A DNA stretch of 64,000 nt from a virus: positions 27,170 to 91,169 of the IMG/VR virus record IMGVR_UViG_3300042356_000801; one strand, given 5' to 3'. Made by a program: the position numbers and the translations under genes. Positions 7,671 to 17,800 of this stretch are shown piece by piece. The stretch's first letter is position 1; each line of letters opens with the position of its first letter. The notes under the pieces were generated by a model. It searched no databases. It was not told where the DNA came from and was given only the letters and a program-made list of their open reading frames with translations.

Positions 7671-8321
7671 ATGGCAAAACTACCATCAACATTTGCGCTT
7701 GATACTGGAAACAAATTAAGCGATAATTTCTTTGATATTCGTTGGCTTTCTGCTGGCATGCGTCCGCCCCCTAAAAGGTGGTATACAAATAGTGAAGAAC
7801 TTCCCACCGAAGACATGACTGAGTGGGGCTGGGGTGAAGTTGACGCAGAAGGCCGTTTGGTAGTTAAGTATTACCGCGAAGAAGTTTTCGGAACAGAAGA
7901 CGAAGTAACTAAACTTTGGTTTGTTCTTCTTGATGGTCGACATATTCAACCTCCTCATTTAATACTTCTTGGATTTGCGGATGGTAGATATCCTTGGGGG
8001 ACCGTATTGGAGGGCGCAGAAGCCTCTCGTGTTCTTGAAAAGGAATATATGTCCACATGGGCAGCCATGATTAATTGGCGTGCTGGTGACCCAATGATTC
8101 AACAAATAACCACAGCCGAAAAATGGCGTCGCAGGCGACTTTCTGTCATGATGTTTGGCGTCTGCGATGTCGTTAACGCCTGTTACGGATTCAGCCCTGG
8201 ACTAGTTCTTCATGGTGGTGCAGTCACTACAGCAGACGGTGAAAAATTACGAGAAATATATCCTACCAATAACGACCGAATACAACCACGTATTGGCTCT
8301 GTCGGTCCTCAAGAATCGTAA
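7671..8321 (+). CDS. Hypothetical protein
   Basis: A 216-residue protein of unknown family. The N-terminal half is aromatic and acidic (E-W-G-W-G-E). The C-terminal half has a basic stretch R-R-R-R-L and the segment V-C-D-V-V-N-A-C. It starts ten bases after the previous stop, so the two are co-transcribed. It overlaps the opposing HNH gene by 13 bases at its 3-prime end. Codon use looks like that of its neighbours. Confidence 0.6.
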   Translation: MAKLPSTFALDTGNKLSDNFFDIRWLSAGMRPPPKRWYTNSEELPTEDMTEWGWGEVDAEGRLVVKYYREEVFGTEDEVTKLWFVLLDGRHIQPPHLILLGFADGRYPWGTVLEGAEASRVLEKEYMSTWAAMINWRAGDPMIQQITTAEKWRRRRLSVMMFGVCDVVNACYGFSPGLVLHGGAVTTADGEKLREIYPTNNDRIQPRIGSVGPQES

Positions 8322-8683
8322 GAGTGCTTAGATAGACCAAGGTCAAATGCAAGCTGAGGATAGTTTCCTATGCGAGTGTGGCAAGGACGACAGACACACA
8401 TAAGGTTTGATTCATCAAGAATAGAGCCACCCTGGGAGCGTCTCACTAGTTCGTGAACATCCGATGATGGCCTTTGCTGATAGACAGCAAGTTCGTCATG
8501 TTGAGCAAAGACAGGACAGGCTTCACACCATGGGCGTTCTCCTAAAAGTTTTTCTACCAATGGTCTGCGAAGTTTGTACTTCTCTTCAGTTTTCTTAGAG
8601 CGATGATTTATCTTCTTTGAAGAGTTCTTTAAAGGTGTTCTTTTTAGCGGTTTATCTGACCGCTTTATTGGCTTACGGTTCAC
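8309..8683 (-). CDS. HNH endonuclease
   Basis: A 124-residue HNH nuclease with a very basic N-terminal third. The zinc sites are W-C-E-A-C near residue 55 and C-V-C-R-P-C near residue 98. The active-site segment is D-V-H-E-L-V-R-R, and N-L-M-C-V-C-R-P-C-H-T-R-I carries the second Asn/His. Small HNH proteins near the terminase are common in HK97-like phages and can assist packaging. Its start is a GTG at 8683, overlapping the upstream stop as GTGA. It is the last gene of the leftward block that begins with the terminase. Confidence 0.85.
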   Translation of the reverse strand: MNRKPIKRSDKPLKRTPLKNSSKKINHRSKKTEEKYKLRRPLVEKLLGERPWCEACPVFAQHDELAVYQQRPSSDVHELVRRSQGGSILDESNLMCVCRPCHTRIGNYPQLAFDLGLSKHSYDS

Positions 8684-9198
8684 TCTGCTGGAAAAAGGCT
8701 TGATTCATCGATTAGGTCGAATAGCCACTCGTTGTTAAGAACCGCCCACAAGGCCCTGTCTATAGATGTCTCTTCAAGTTCAAACTCACGCAAAAGAGCA
8801 CGATGTTTGATAATTGCTTTCTTAAGGGTTTCCATCTCCTGCCAGCCATTTGATTCAGGAGCCTCCCCCGTATCAATCATTGCTGATACTTCATCTAGGC
8901 GTTTGTTTACGTGAAATCTAAAACGAAGAATTTTCTTCTTTCTAGCTTCGTAAGCCTTGGATGCTTCTTGAGCAAGAATTTTTCCATCGCGACCCATTGA
9001 CTCAAACCGTTCGATGTCCGACTGGTTGTCATACTCAATGTCACCTATTTGGTCGTCAAGATTGTCAACAAGAGCCTGCAGGTGGTCCTTCCATCTACTC
9101 CAGTTTTCAGGGTCGGTCAGCATGTCTCTTTGAGTAGGGGATAGCTTGTTTTTAACTTCTTCAGCGACCATCTGAGCAAAAGTAACTTCATCAATCAT
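8680..9198 (-). CDS. Coiled-coil hypothetical protein
   Basis: A 172-residue, largely helical acidic protein. Residues 40-110 form heptad-like coiled coil (Q-A-L-V-D-N-L-D-D-Q through R-L-D-E-V). A second helical run occupies residues 115-150. No known motif. It overlaps the RecB-like nuclease gene upstream and the HNH gene downstream by four bases each, so it belongs to the recombination/packaging operon. Function unknown. Confidence 0.6.
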   Translation of the reverse strand: MIDEVTFAQMVAEEVKNKLSPTQRDMLTDPENWSRWKDHLQALVDNLDDQIGDIEYDNQSDIERFESMGRDGKILAQEASKAYEARKKKILRFRFHVNKRLDEVSAMIDTGEAPESNGWQEMETLKKAIIKHRALLREFELEETSIDRALWAVLNNEWLFDLIDESSLFPAE

Positions 9199-10013
9199 TT
9201 CTTACCACCAAACATTGGGCAAATTTCCTGATAACTGCACCAGTTGCAGAGTATCGATTTTCTTGCTTCAAACTCTCCAGTGCGACAGCATTCGTCCACT
9301 TGTTTTTTTGTATCAATAACGTGTTCAATCATGTTTTTTGATTCACGACTTGTCACATGTTTTTTAAGTCTTACTCCGTCTTTTAGGTACAGAAGCTCTA
9401 GTTCTTTGGCTGTGCCTTTGCCCATCTTTTCCAGCATGTACGCATATATGTAAAGCTGAAAGAATTTATCCGCTTGGTACTGAGGGCGTGGAGTTTTTCC
9501 AGTTTTGTAGTCGCTCACGATAAGGGACTCGCCGTCACCGAGGGTTGAGTATCTATCAATAAAGCCCTTAATCACAACGCCTTCAATGTCTCCAGCAACT
9601 TCAAACTCAAGACCACCAGGTTCTAATTCCTGTGGGTTTTCAAGAATCCAAAGATTCTCAATACAGAACCACGAACGCCACCTAAATAGACGAATTTCTT
9701 TTTCGCTATTTACAGACGCAGTTGCTCTATCTACCCATACTTCATCCCACACCTGCTTGGCAAGGAACTTAGCGTTGTCAAGAGTTCTTTGTTCTGCGGG
9801 TAGTTTGTAAAGTTCTTCAAGAACATCGTGAACAAAATTGCCCATGACGGCTGCTTCGCCTGAAACATCCGGAATTTGGTCAATTTTGTTATACCTGAAC
9901 TTGAGTGGGCATTGGTGAAACGTTCCAATAGAAGAAGCAGAAAGGTGAGGAGGAGGTACCAACTCACTCTGAGACAAGGGTGCCACCAAACTGAATACGA
10001 ACGATTTCAGCAA
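9195..10013 (-). CDS. RecB/Cas4-like PD-(D/E)XK exonuclease
   Basis: A nuclease of the PDDEXK_1 family. The N-terminus has L-S-A-S-S-I-G-T-F-H-Q-C-P, the Cas4/AddB-style start with the first iron-sulfur Cys. A G-N-F-V-H-D motif follows, and the core is G-F-I-D-R then I-V-S-D-Y-K-T-G-K. The C-terminus has C-x2-C-x5-C, completing a four-Cys iron-sulfur cluster. It should resect or trim DNA ends. It overlaps the Rad52-like gene upstream, making an exonuclease plus annealing-protein recombination pair. The start is uncertain: the longest form begins with TTG at 10013 and overlaps by 50 bases. A TTG at 9962, just after the upstream stop, is also possible. Confidence 0.85.
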   Translation of the reverse strand: MLKSFVFSLVAPLSQSELVPPPHLSASSIGTFHQCPLKFRYNKIDQIPDVSGEAAVMGNFVHDVLEELYKLPAEQRTLDNAKFLAKQVWDEVWVDRATASVNSEKEIRLFRWRSWFCIENLWILENPQELEPGGLEFEVAGDIEGVVIKGFIDRYSTLGDGESLIVSDYKTGKTPRPQYQADKFFQLYIYAYMLEKMGKGTAKELELLYLKDGVRLKKHVTSRESKNMIEHVIDTKKQVDECCRTGEFEARKSILCNWCSYQEICPMFGGKK

Positions 10014-10620
10014 TCAAGTCATCTAAGTCTTGGTCTGTTGCGTTCGATTTTGTTGGCTTAGGGCGACCACCTGCATGTTGTTCCCAAAACTCATTCAGTT
10101 CTGTTTTTTGGTCGGCGTTAAGGGCCTTTGCAAGTCCTGCAAATTGGTCCCACTTATCAAGTCGGCCTTGCTCTGCTGGGGAGATGCTCATTGCTTCTTC
10201 AATATCCATTGCCTCTTCACTGCGGGCAAGGTAAAGACCTACGCCAAGAGTTTGAGCGGCTTTCTTGAGTGCGTCAGAAACGGCACCCTTCATCTCGTCA
10301 CCAAGGTCAACGATATCGCCAGTCTTGGTGCGCTTGATTTTTTGTCCACCAAATCCGTCACGAACAACAGTGCTTTCAGGACGAGTTGCGTCAGTGTGCC
10401 ATATTAAACGAACATGGGCAACAATGTATTCAGGGTCAAGAGAGTCTCTGTCGCAAGAGAGGATATTGAACGACCATGAGTCAATTCCTAGGACTTTATT
10501 GAGGCGAGTAATCACTTCACTTACGGGGATGTAAGTGAGAGACGCCCCACCTTTCTTGAGAATCTTTTCCATTTCACGTGGAAATGGTTCTGCTAATAGT
10601 TGGGTTATGTTGGTGTTCAT
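9964..10620 (-). CDS. Rad52/22-like single-strand annealing protein
   Basis: A 218-residue protein matching the Rad52/22 annealing family. L-x-A-E-P-F-P-x-E lies at the N-terminus, then L-T-Y-I-P-V-S-E-V-I-T-R-L-N, G-I-D-S-W-S, V-R-D-G-F-G-G near residue 88, and G-A-V-S-D-A-L-K-K-A-A-Q-T-L-G-V-G-L-Y-L near residue 115. The C-terminal third is a low-complexity acidic and polar tail, likely for protein contacts. With the neighbouring RecB-like nuclease it forms a recombination module acting on single-stranded ends. It overlaps the gene upstream by four bases. Confidence 0.85.
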   Translation of the reverse strand: MNTNITQLLAEPFPREMEKILKKGGASLTYIPVSEVITRLNKVLGIDSWSFNILSCDRDSLDPEYIVAHVRLIWHTDATRPESTVVRDGFGGQKIKRTKTGDIVDLGDEMKGAVSDALKKAAQTLGVGLYLARSEEAMDIEEAMSISPAEQGRLDKWDQFAGLAKALNADQKTELNEFWEQHAGGRPKPTKSNATDQDLDDLIAEIVRIQFGGTLVSE

Positions 10621-11114
10621 TCTGTGTCGCCCTTTCTGACGATGATGCTTGTTTTTAGTACGCCTGTTTCGCAGTACATGTCCGGGTTGATGCCGATGTT
10701 GTTGAGCTCTTTAATTCTCCAGTAAGAAGGAGCGCAATAGGTCATTAGTTCCATTGCAATTTCCTCTGGCGATTTTACAACTTCACCAGTATCCATGTCA
10801 ACTGACATTTGGCGCAATCTATTAATGACTGCCTTAGCGATGTCCTTGTGTTGCCACGCCTTACGCTCATAAGAAGACTTCTTCTCAATGACGGCATTGC
10901 CAGGGAGTGGAACCGCTGATTCCATATCCATCATTTCTCCAAAACGATGGGCAACTGCGTCGTACACAATACCCATATCGCGTTTAGTTAGATTTAGCTG
11001 AAGGAGCATGTTTCCCGCTTCTTCAAGAGTTGCACCATCATCAATGGTTTTCATGACCTCTGCTTCTAAATCAATAATCAGAAGTCGGAGTTTTGCAATT
11101 TTGTCTAAAGACAC
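10617..11114 (-). CDS. Conserved hypothetical protein in recombination operon
   Basis: A 165-residue protein, helical in the first 60 residues, with a conserved-looking C-terminus (Y-C-A-P-S-Y-W-R-I-K-E-L) and an exposed Cys near residue 148. I do not recognise the family. It starts with GTG at 11114 and overlaps the Rad52-like gene by four bases (GTGA/ATGA style), so the two are coupled. A role as a recombination accessory protein is possible from context only. Confidence 0.6.
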   Translation of the reverse strand: MSLDKIAKLRLLIIDLEAEVMKTIDDGATLEEAGNMLLQLNLTKRDMGIVYDAVAHRFGEMMDMESAVPLPGNAVIEKKSSYERKAWQHKDIAKAVINRLRQMSVDMDTGEVVKSPEEIAMELMTYCAPSYWRIKELNNIGINPDMYCETGVLKTSIIVRKGDTE

Positions 11115-11152
11115 TTTTAATACCGTCCTATCTAGTAACTGGTCTCCCAGTA

Positions 11153-12469
11153 CTAAATGACGATAGCAATTCTTCTTCTCTGTTGCAACCCCAAACCTGC
11201 CAAATGTGTAAAAGCTCCTACAGCAGAGTCGACTTGGTCGTCATGGTCGCAAGCTTCGGGGAATGACGAGAACTCATCAAGCCAATGAGTAAGCCACGGC
11301 CCCCTGACCACGCGGACGTTGCCGTTAGCCATAGCGGCAGCAAATGGACGAGCCCTGGTTACCTTGTCTCCAGTAGCCCTAATCCCAGTGAAGTTGTAGC
11401 CAGGAAGTACATATCTGGCATATTGGTCCACAAGGGCCTTTCCGGAAGAGCCAGGCTCCATTTCCATCAAGATTGGGGTATCTAGGCCGTCTTCGTAGGC
11501 TGTTTGTGCAATCAGTTGCTCTACCTTTTCGCCCTTAACCCGCACCCGTTTTACGTCCATGACATAAGCAATTCCCTGGTCAAACATCATTAGCGTGCCT
11601 ACCGTATAGTCAGGGTCGGGGTTGTTTGCGCTTGGCTCGGTGGCTGCAAGGTCCCAAAAACGGACGACTTTTGCCGTATTTGAGATTGTTGGGACCTCTG
11701 ATTGGTCAATAATTATGACGGATTCTCGCTCAAATAAGCTTCCGAGAGTGGTGCTCCACCAGTCGCCTTCTTCAAGCCGCCTACGCTCAATAGGGTCAAG
11801 AGCCTGCAGGGCTTGACGGTATGAGTCTGCGTCAATTCCGGGGTTGTCGGTCAGTTTTGAGGGGACAAAGATTCTTCCTTCAGAAATCCCTTCCACGATA
11901 AACCTTTGCCTAACCCAGTTCGGGGCAGGGTTGGATGCACACCTCATTCGGAGTGGGACCTCGGAAAGGGGTCCAGAGTTGGGTCGGCGTAGACGGGAGA
12001 ACATGTATCGGTAGTCGGATTCACGGATTTCGGTGACTTCGTCCATCCCAATAAACTGGAATTCAGAACCCTTATAGCGAAGGTAGTCGGACTGGTTGTT
12101 TAGGTACCCAAAGGAAATTCTTGCCCCAGATGGGAAAGTTGCCACAAAACTGTTGTTATTCCAATGAACATCGTCATAGTTGGACATCCATGACTTAAAG
12201 CGGTCCATCAAGGCTCCAGGAAGAGACAAGTCAGCAAATGTACGACGGAAAAGAATTGCTGAATAGCTAGGGATATCAACAAACTGCATGGCTGACATAA
12301 GCAGTGCGGAAGACTTTCCACCACCTGCTGCCCCACCGAACAGGGCTTCCAGCCCGTTGGTTCTCAGGAATACCTTCTGAGGCAGAGACGGCTCTTCTGG
12401 GCAGTAGTCAGACATCTTCGGTTGAAGATATTCAAGAACACTTTCCCAGTTAGTTTGTGGTTCTGACAT
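11153..12469 (-). CDS. terL: Terminase large subunit
   Basis: A 438-residue packaging motor. The ATPase half has Walker A G-G-A-A-G-G-G-K-S at residues 45-53 and Walker B F-I-G-M-D-E-V near residue 140. A coupling segment C-A-S-N-P follows. The RNase H-like nuclease half carries F-W-D-L-A-A near residue 268 and D-H-D-D-Q-V-D-S near residue 410, both with metal-binding Asp residues. It cuts concatemers and pumps DNA into proheads through the portal encoded on the opposite strand. It is transcribed leftward, divergently from the portal block, which is less usual than a terminase-portal operon. ATG at 12469 with a GGAG site. Confidence 0.95.
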   Translation of the reverse strand: MSEPQTNWESVLEYLQPKMSDYCPEEPSLPQKVFLRTNGLEALFGGAAGGGKSSALLMSAMQFVDIPSYSAILFRRTFADLSLPGALMDRFKSWMSNYDDVHWNNNSFVATFPSGARISFGYLNNQSDYLRYKGSEFQFIGMDEVTEIRESDYRYMFSRLRRPNSGPLSEVPLRMRCASNPAPNWVRQRFIVEGISEGRIFVPSKLTDNPGIDADSYRQALQALDPIERRRLEEGDWWSTTLGSLFERESVIIIDQSEVPTISNTAKVVRFWDLAATEPSANNPDPDYTVGTLMMFDQGIAYVMDVKRVRVKGEKVEQLIAQTAYEDGLDTPILMEMEPGSSGKALVDQYARYVLPGYNFTGIRATGDKVTRARPFAAAMANGNVRVVRGPWLTHWLDEFSSFPEACDHDDQVDSAVGAFTHLAGLGLQQRRRIAIVI

Positions 12470-12527
12470 TTATAATCTCCGGCTTTGTTAGACCTGATGG
12501 TACTCTAATGCGCTAGTCTGGCAGCAT

Positions 12528-12707
12528 ATGAAAATTTTGTGGTCACGATTCAAAAGTAGGCTAAACAGGTCATTGTTCGCTTATTTTTTCATGGTTTCAT
12601 TTATAATACTATCTAGTATTGGTGCAGCACTTATATACCCCCCAGCCGGTTTACTGGTCGGAGGGGCTACATGTGGCTTGTTTGGTTTTCTATTAGGTCG
12701 TGAGTAA
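12528..12707 (+). CDS. Small two-helix membrane protein
   Basis: A 59-residue ORF starting with ATG at 12528 and ending with TAA at 12707. After a basic N-terminus (MKILWSRFKSRLNR) come two hydrophobic helices, about residues 16-33 and 40-56. They are separated by a Tyr-Pro-Pro turn and end in G-R-E. Small membrane proteins of this shape sit between terminase and portal in other actinophages. It could be a holin or a membrane-anchored assembly factor, but nothing specific identifies it. The portal starts eight bases downstream. Confidence 0.7.
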   Translation: MKILWSRFKSRLNRSLFAYFFMVSFIILSSIGAALIYPPAGLLVGGATCGLFGFLLGRE

Positions 12708-12715
12708 AAAAAAAT

Positions 12716-14788
12716 ATGGCGTGGAATCCTTCTACAAACAAGTCGCTAAATAACCAAGCGCAAAAAGACATTGGCCCAGGTGCTCCAGTAGCACAAAACC
12801 CTGGATATGCAGGCAAACCGTACAGGGACTCATGGGATATTGAGCGCGCCTACAGAGAGGGTATGCAGAAGGTCACATGGGTATCTAGGTGTATTGATGC
12901 CATTGCCGGAAACCAAGCCAGGCTTCCTATTATTCTCAGAAAAGACAACTCCCCACACGGAGAAATACTTTCCATAAAAGAAGCCAAAAAAGTACCATTG
13001 CTTAACATTTTGAACAGCAAGTCAAACATTGGTGAGAACTCTTACATCTTTAGGTACAGACTTTCTGCTCAGCTTCTTCTTGGCACAAGAGGTGCTTTTA
13101 TCGAAAAAGTGAGAGGTAGAGACGGGGGCATTATTGGCCTCAACCTTCTCCCGCCTCAATCAACTTCGCCAATCCCTGACCCAAAAAAGTTTGTTTCTGG
13201 ATATGAAGTTCAGATGCCAACTGGAAACAAAATCTTTCTAAAACCGGAAGATGTTTGCTGGGTAAGAAGACCGCACCCAATTGACCCGTATCTATCGTTG
13301 ACACCACTTGAAGCATGTGGAGTAGCCATTGAAATAGAAAACTTGGCAAAGCTTTACAACAGAAACTATTTGCTCAATGACGGAAGACCTGGTGGTCTTC
13401 TTGTTCTCAAGGGAGAAATAGATGACGATGACAAGGAAGAACTAAGAAGCAGATTCCGTGGAAACTTGTCTCGTGTTGGATACACCTCGGTAATCTCTTC
13501 CGATGAAGGTGTTGATTACATTGACACTTCGGCCAACCCACGAGATGCCGCCTATATCCAAATGCGTCAGCTCACAAAAGAAGAAATCCTTGCTTCTTTT
13601 GGTGTTCCTGAATCCGTAATCGGAAACGCTGCAGGAAGAACTTTCAGCAATGCTTCTGAAGAGATTCGAGTCTTTTGGATGGAAACAATGCTTCCTCACT
13701 TGGAAATTTTGTCTCGTGCCTTAGACGAACTTGACGTAGATAACTACGTTGACTTTAACGTGGACCAAGTGCCCATTTTGATGCTGTACGAGCAGGAGCG
13801 TCATCGCTACTTGATGGATGAGTTCAATGCAGGACTAATCAGCAACAATGAATACCGAATTGGTTCAGGTCGTAAAGAAACCGAAAGCGATTTGGCTGAC
13901 TCGTTGCTTGCCAATCCAAACCTCATCCCAATCTCTAACACCAAGAAGAAGATGGAAGAACCGTCCCAGGTTCAAGTTCCTGGAGCCCCAGGACAGCCAG
14001 GAATGCCTGGCATGCCACCTGGTGCCCCAGCGATGCCAGGGATGCCTCCAGTGCCCGGACAACCACCTGTGGACCCAAACACAATGGCCGGAGCACTTGC
14101 AGAAGTTGGCTCAACCGTTCCTCCTGGCGGGGAACTGGCTCAGTCCCCAATTCCAGGCATGCCTCCCGGCATGATGACGGGCGCAGAACCTATGCCTATG
14201 GGTGCAACAAGTGCTGAGTCTTCCGAACTTGAAACAAAGTCCCTCGATACGGAATTTGATTCTCAAAAACTAGAGATGGAAAGATGGGAAGAGATTCTTG
14301 TCAGAAGCATGGAAAGAGTTTTGGAAAGACAGCAAAGAGTTGTTCTTGAAAAATCAAGTGGAGCAAAAGCTAAGAAAGCTTTGTTTGCCGGAACCCTAGA
14401 CATCCCATCTGTTCTCCCAACGGATACATGGGATAGACAGTTTGATGAAGACATCAAGCCGGTCGTGACAGCCATCGTCAAAGAGTCGTTTAAAGCTTCT
14501 TCCCCTATGGGAAAGAAGTCTGCAAAAAACTCCACCATGGAATCTGACATTATTGCTCAGGTTGATTCTCAAATGGCAAGAATAAAAAGTCTTAACCAAG
14601 ATTTGACCGATGAAATAACTTCGTTAATGCTTTCTTCCATGAATGTCGCTGACGAAGACCAGAGAGCTGGAGCCTTCAGGTCAAACATTGTTTCTTTGTA
14701 CACAAACGTGCTCGCAAAGAGAATTCCTGAAATTGCCGAAGAAGAAGCTCGCAGGGCGTGGATGTACGGGAAGTACATCACAGGATAG
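12716..14788 (+). CDS. Portal protein (HK97 family)
   Basis: A 690-residue portal. Residues 35-370 carry the HK97-type portal core (V-T-W-V-S-R-C-I-D-A-I-A near residue 50, then L-L-L-G-T-R-G-A-F-I and Y-L-S-L-T-P-L-E-A). The stem and wing region contains L-T-K-E-E-I-L-A-S-F-G-V-P. Residues 420-500 are a Pro/Gly/Met-rich collagen-like linker (P-G-M-P-G-M-P-P-G-A-P). A helical C-terminal domain follows, longer than usual, ending in A-R-R-A-W-M-Y-G-K-Y. A similar Pro/Gly/Met linker recurs in the first giant ORF downstream. It forms the dodecameric DNA gate at one capsid vertex and leads the head block. Confidence 0.9.
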   Translation: MAWNPSTNKSLNNQAQKDIGPGAPVAQNPGYAGKPYRDSWDIERAYREGMQKVTWVSRCIDAIAGNQARLPIILRKDNSPHGEILSIKEAKKVPLLNILNSKSNIGENSYIFRYRLSAQLLLGTRGAFIEKVRGRDGGIIGLNLLPPQSTSPIPDPKKFVSGYEVQMPTGNKIFLKPEDVCWVRRPHPIDPYLSLTPLEACGVAIEIENLAKLYNRNYLLNDGRPGGLLVLKGEIDDDDKEELRSRFRGNLSRVGYTSVISSDEGVDYIDTSANPRDAAYIQMRQLTKEEILASFGVPESVIGNAAGRTFSNASEEIRVFWMETMLPHLEILSRALDELDVDNYVDFNVDQVPILMLYEQERHRYLMDEFNAGLISNNEYRIGSGRKETESDLADSLLANPNLIPISNTKKKMEEPSQVQVPGAPGQPGMPGMPPGAPAMPGMPPVPGQPPVDPNTMAGALAEVGSTVPPGGELAQSPIPGMPPGMMTGAEPMPMGATSAESSELETKSLDTEFDSQKLEMERWEEILVRSMERVLERQQRVVLEKSSGAKAKKALFAGTLDIPSVLPTDTWDRQFDEDIKPVVTAIVKESFKASSPMGKKSAKNSTMESDIIAQVDSQMARIKSLNQDLTDEITSLMLSSMNVADEDQRAGAFRSNIVSLYTNVLAKRIPEIAEEEARRAWMYGKYITG

Positions 14789-14887
14789 TTTTAGTATTTG
14801 GTTTTAGTAAACAATGCGAAAAACCTGAATACTTACCGTTTAGTGCAGTCTTTGTCGTTTATTATCGAAGAATACACAAGGAGCCAC

Positions 14888-17800
14888 ATGCCCTCTTCTA
14901 AGAAAAATTCCGACATTCAGTACAAGGCTGCACCGCAAGGAATGGTGAATCTTGACGAAGCCGAAGGCATCGTTGAATGTTTTGTCGCAGGTATTGGTAA
15001 CAAGGACTCAGTCGGCGATGTTTGCGCCCCTGGAGCTTTTGGCAAGAGCCTAATTAGGCGTAAGCCTCGCGTTGTTTGGGGTCATAACTGGAACGACCCA
15101 ATCGGTAAAGTCCTTGATATGTATGAGGTTCAGCCAAGTGACCCTCGTCTTCCTAACAAAATGAAGGCTGCCGGAATTGGTGGCTTGTATGCCCGCGTTC
15201 AGTTCAACTTGAAGTCAGAAAAGGGCCGCGAGGCTTTTGCAAATGTGGCATTTTTTGGCGAAGAACAAGAATGGTCAATCGGCTACAAGACGATTAATGC
15301 CAAGTTTGACCCACAGATGCAAGCAAACATTCTGTATGAAGTTGAGCTTTACGAAGTTTCTCCAGTTCTTCATGGTGCCAACCAGCTGACAGGAACAATT
15401 TCAATAAAGTCCGAAGACCAGTCATCAACAGTTTTAGTAAACGAACAACCATCTATCGACGGCCTCAACATAAATGAGCTTTCTTCAGTTTTAGATGCGT
15501 TGAAGACGATTGCGTCCACCACAGATGAAAAGTGTGGACCCGGAATGCCAATGGGCATGCCTGCGCAAATGCCAATGGTGATGCCATCTGGTGGACCAGG
15601 AATGCCTTCTGTATCAAAACCAACACAACCAACCGCCCCAAGAGAGTCCGTGAAGCCAGAAGTTCCATCAATGCCGGAAAACCCAATGCTTGTAGCAATT
15701 AGAAGAGAATTGGTCGACAGGACTGGTTCAAATATTATTGTTCGTTCCGTAATAGAAAACATAGTTGTATTCGACAGAATTACTACTGATGGAATTTCTA
15801 GTACTTATAAACTTCCTTTCAACTATGCAAACAATGAATTCATGTTTGGTAAGCCAGAGAAGATAAACACACAGCCAACTCCAGAGTCAAGTATCCCAAC
15901 AATGCCAGGAATGCCTCAACAGTTCGGCGGGTTCGATACTGGAAAATCTTTGATTTCGTTTGATGACTTTTCCTGGGTAGGTTTTAACCAGCAGATACCA
16001 GCTCAACAAGTTGATATATCTACGCTCAACAATGTCATCAGTAATCTTGAAAAGATTATCGAAGAGAAGTCGACATACATAATCCCCGTTGACATAAACA
16101 ACGCATTTGAAGTTAAGCAAGCAATTGACCCAATTCTTGATTACTACAGAGTTGATGCAACTGTTACTGAAGACGGCATCGTTGTTAAGTCTCTTGATAA
16201 CGAGTTCCTTGACGCAATGGACATTGCCACAAAGGGTGTGTTGCGCAGTATCGGCAACATGGTTGGCCGTGCGGTAGATAGACCAAACATTGGCAAAAAT
16301 AGGCGTGATAGAAATCCTAACCTCGCATCAAGAGGTCGAGGAATTGGTTCCCGTGGAGCTGTAGTAAGACTCGCCGACGGAACGATGTGGGACCCAAAAA
16401 CCGCACCGGACAGGAACAATAACGGCATTGTAGGTGAAGGCCTTACAGACGGTCGCGGCATGTCTCTGTCCCAGCCGGACCCAACACCAAGTGGACCCAA
16501 CTCAATCGATGCTCCAAAGACACCTAAAGCCCCTAAAGCTCCAAAGAAGGCTACAAGACTTTCTTCTGGCGGAGATGATTCTTCACGTGCTCGCGACCTT
16601 GCTAAGCAACGGGAAATGGATAAGGCAAGAGGTGCTAGTGCTACAAACCCAGTAGGAAAAGAAGCCGTCGAGCAAGCCAAAAAACTTGAAAGAGAAAGAG
16701 CAGCAGCACGTCAATCTGAAACTCGTCTTTCTTCTGGGCGCGTCATAATGTCGGACGGTCAAATGGAAATATCATTTGATGAAGAAGACGGAGATGGCAT
16801 CTATGACGCAACAAGAGACGGTTTCCGAATAATTAGAAATGAACGTGGCAGCGGCGGTGGCAGAAGATTCCCAGAATCCACAGCAACGTACGGCGGGTCA
16901 GGTTTAAGTGAAGCCGAGAAAAAAGAAATTCTTGACGTCGTCAAGGATAGTTCCAACCCATTGGTTCAAAAAATATTGAAGGGTTCATTTCCTAGTAGCT
17001 TGTCCGATAAACAGTGGGCTGTTCTTAAAAGGGAATTTGAGAAGAACAAGAAGAAAACTCCTTCTGGCTATATAAGCAATGTCCGAAGCGGTGGAACAGT
17101 TGCTCCTGGAGCAAAACTTGATGGCGGAATTGCTTATCTTGAACCAGACCACGCCAACGACAAAGACTACGAAAACCTACGTGACGCAATACAGACAGCA
17201 ATGCGCTCCAATCAGATGCTTCGTTTTGACTACAGTGGAAAAAACAGAGAAGTAATTCCAGTAAAAATTGAGAAGAACAATAAAACTGGTAAGTGGAACT
17301 TGACTGCCCAAGACGACACTGGGGCAAGAAAGCTTTTTAGTCTCGACAAGATAACTCCGTCTTCGGCAGAGCGCCTTTCCTCTGGTGAGTGGACAAAAAC
17401 TGATGACGGCATTGAGATGGACGCGCCGGATATTGATGGTGGTTACCTAATACAAGGCAACTCCAAAGATGGATTTGTAGTAACTAGATTTGCGGACGCT
17501 AGACGTAACGGTGGACAAAATGCTAACGAATACGAACATGACAAAGTTTTCACGTCAAGTAGCGCGGCTAAGAAGTGGGCAGAAAGAAACTACAAACTAA
17601 TCAGCGAAGAAATAGGCAAAGAGGACGTAGAAATAAGAAAAGCTGACGCAGAAAGAAGCGCAGACTTTGCAGACATGACTCCAGAAGATGCCGCAGATTA
17701 TGCCGCTTGGATGGACGAAGAAACCTGGAGAGACAGGGACCCAAGATTCTCCTCCGGTGAAGGATATTGGGTAGATGCTGCAGAAAAAGAAGCAGGAAAT

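Noticed and set aside
14100-14400. K-S-S-G in the portal C-terminal region as another cleavage site
   Set aside because: It lacks Arg and Leu/Phe before Ser-Ser-Gly and lies in a different context; chance similarity cannot be excluded.
14798-14887. Upstream extension of polyprotein 1 to 14798
   Set aside because: The extra 30 codons lack a ribosome-binding site, while AAGGAG precedes the ATG at 14888.
16144-16680. 178-codon minus-strand frame inside polyprotein 1
   Set aside because: Composition mirrors the Pro/Lys-rich sense strand; no start signal; overlaps a well-supported gene.
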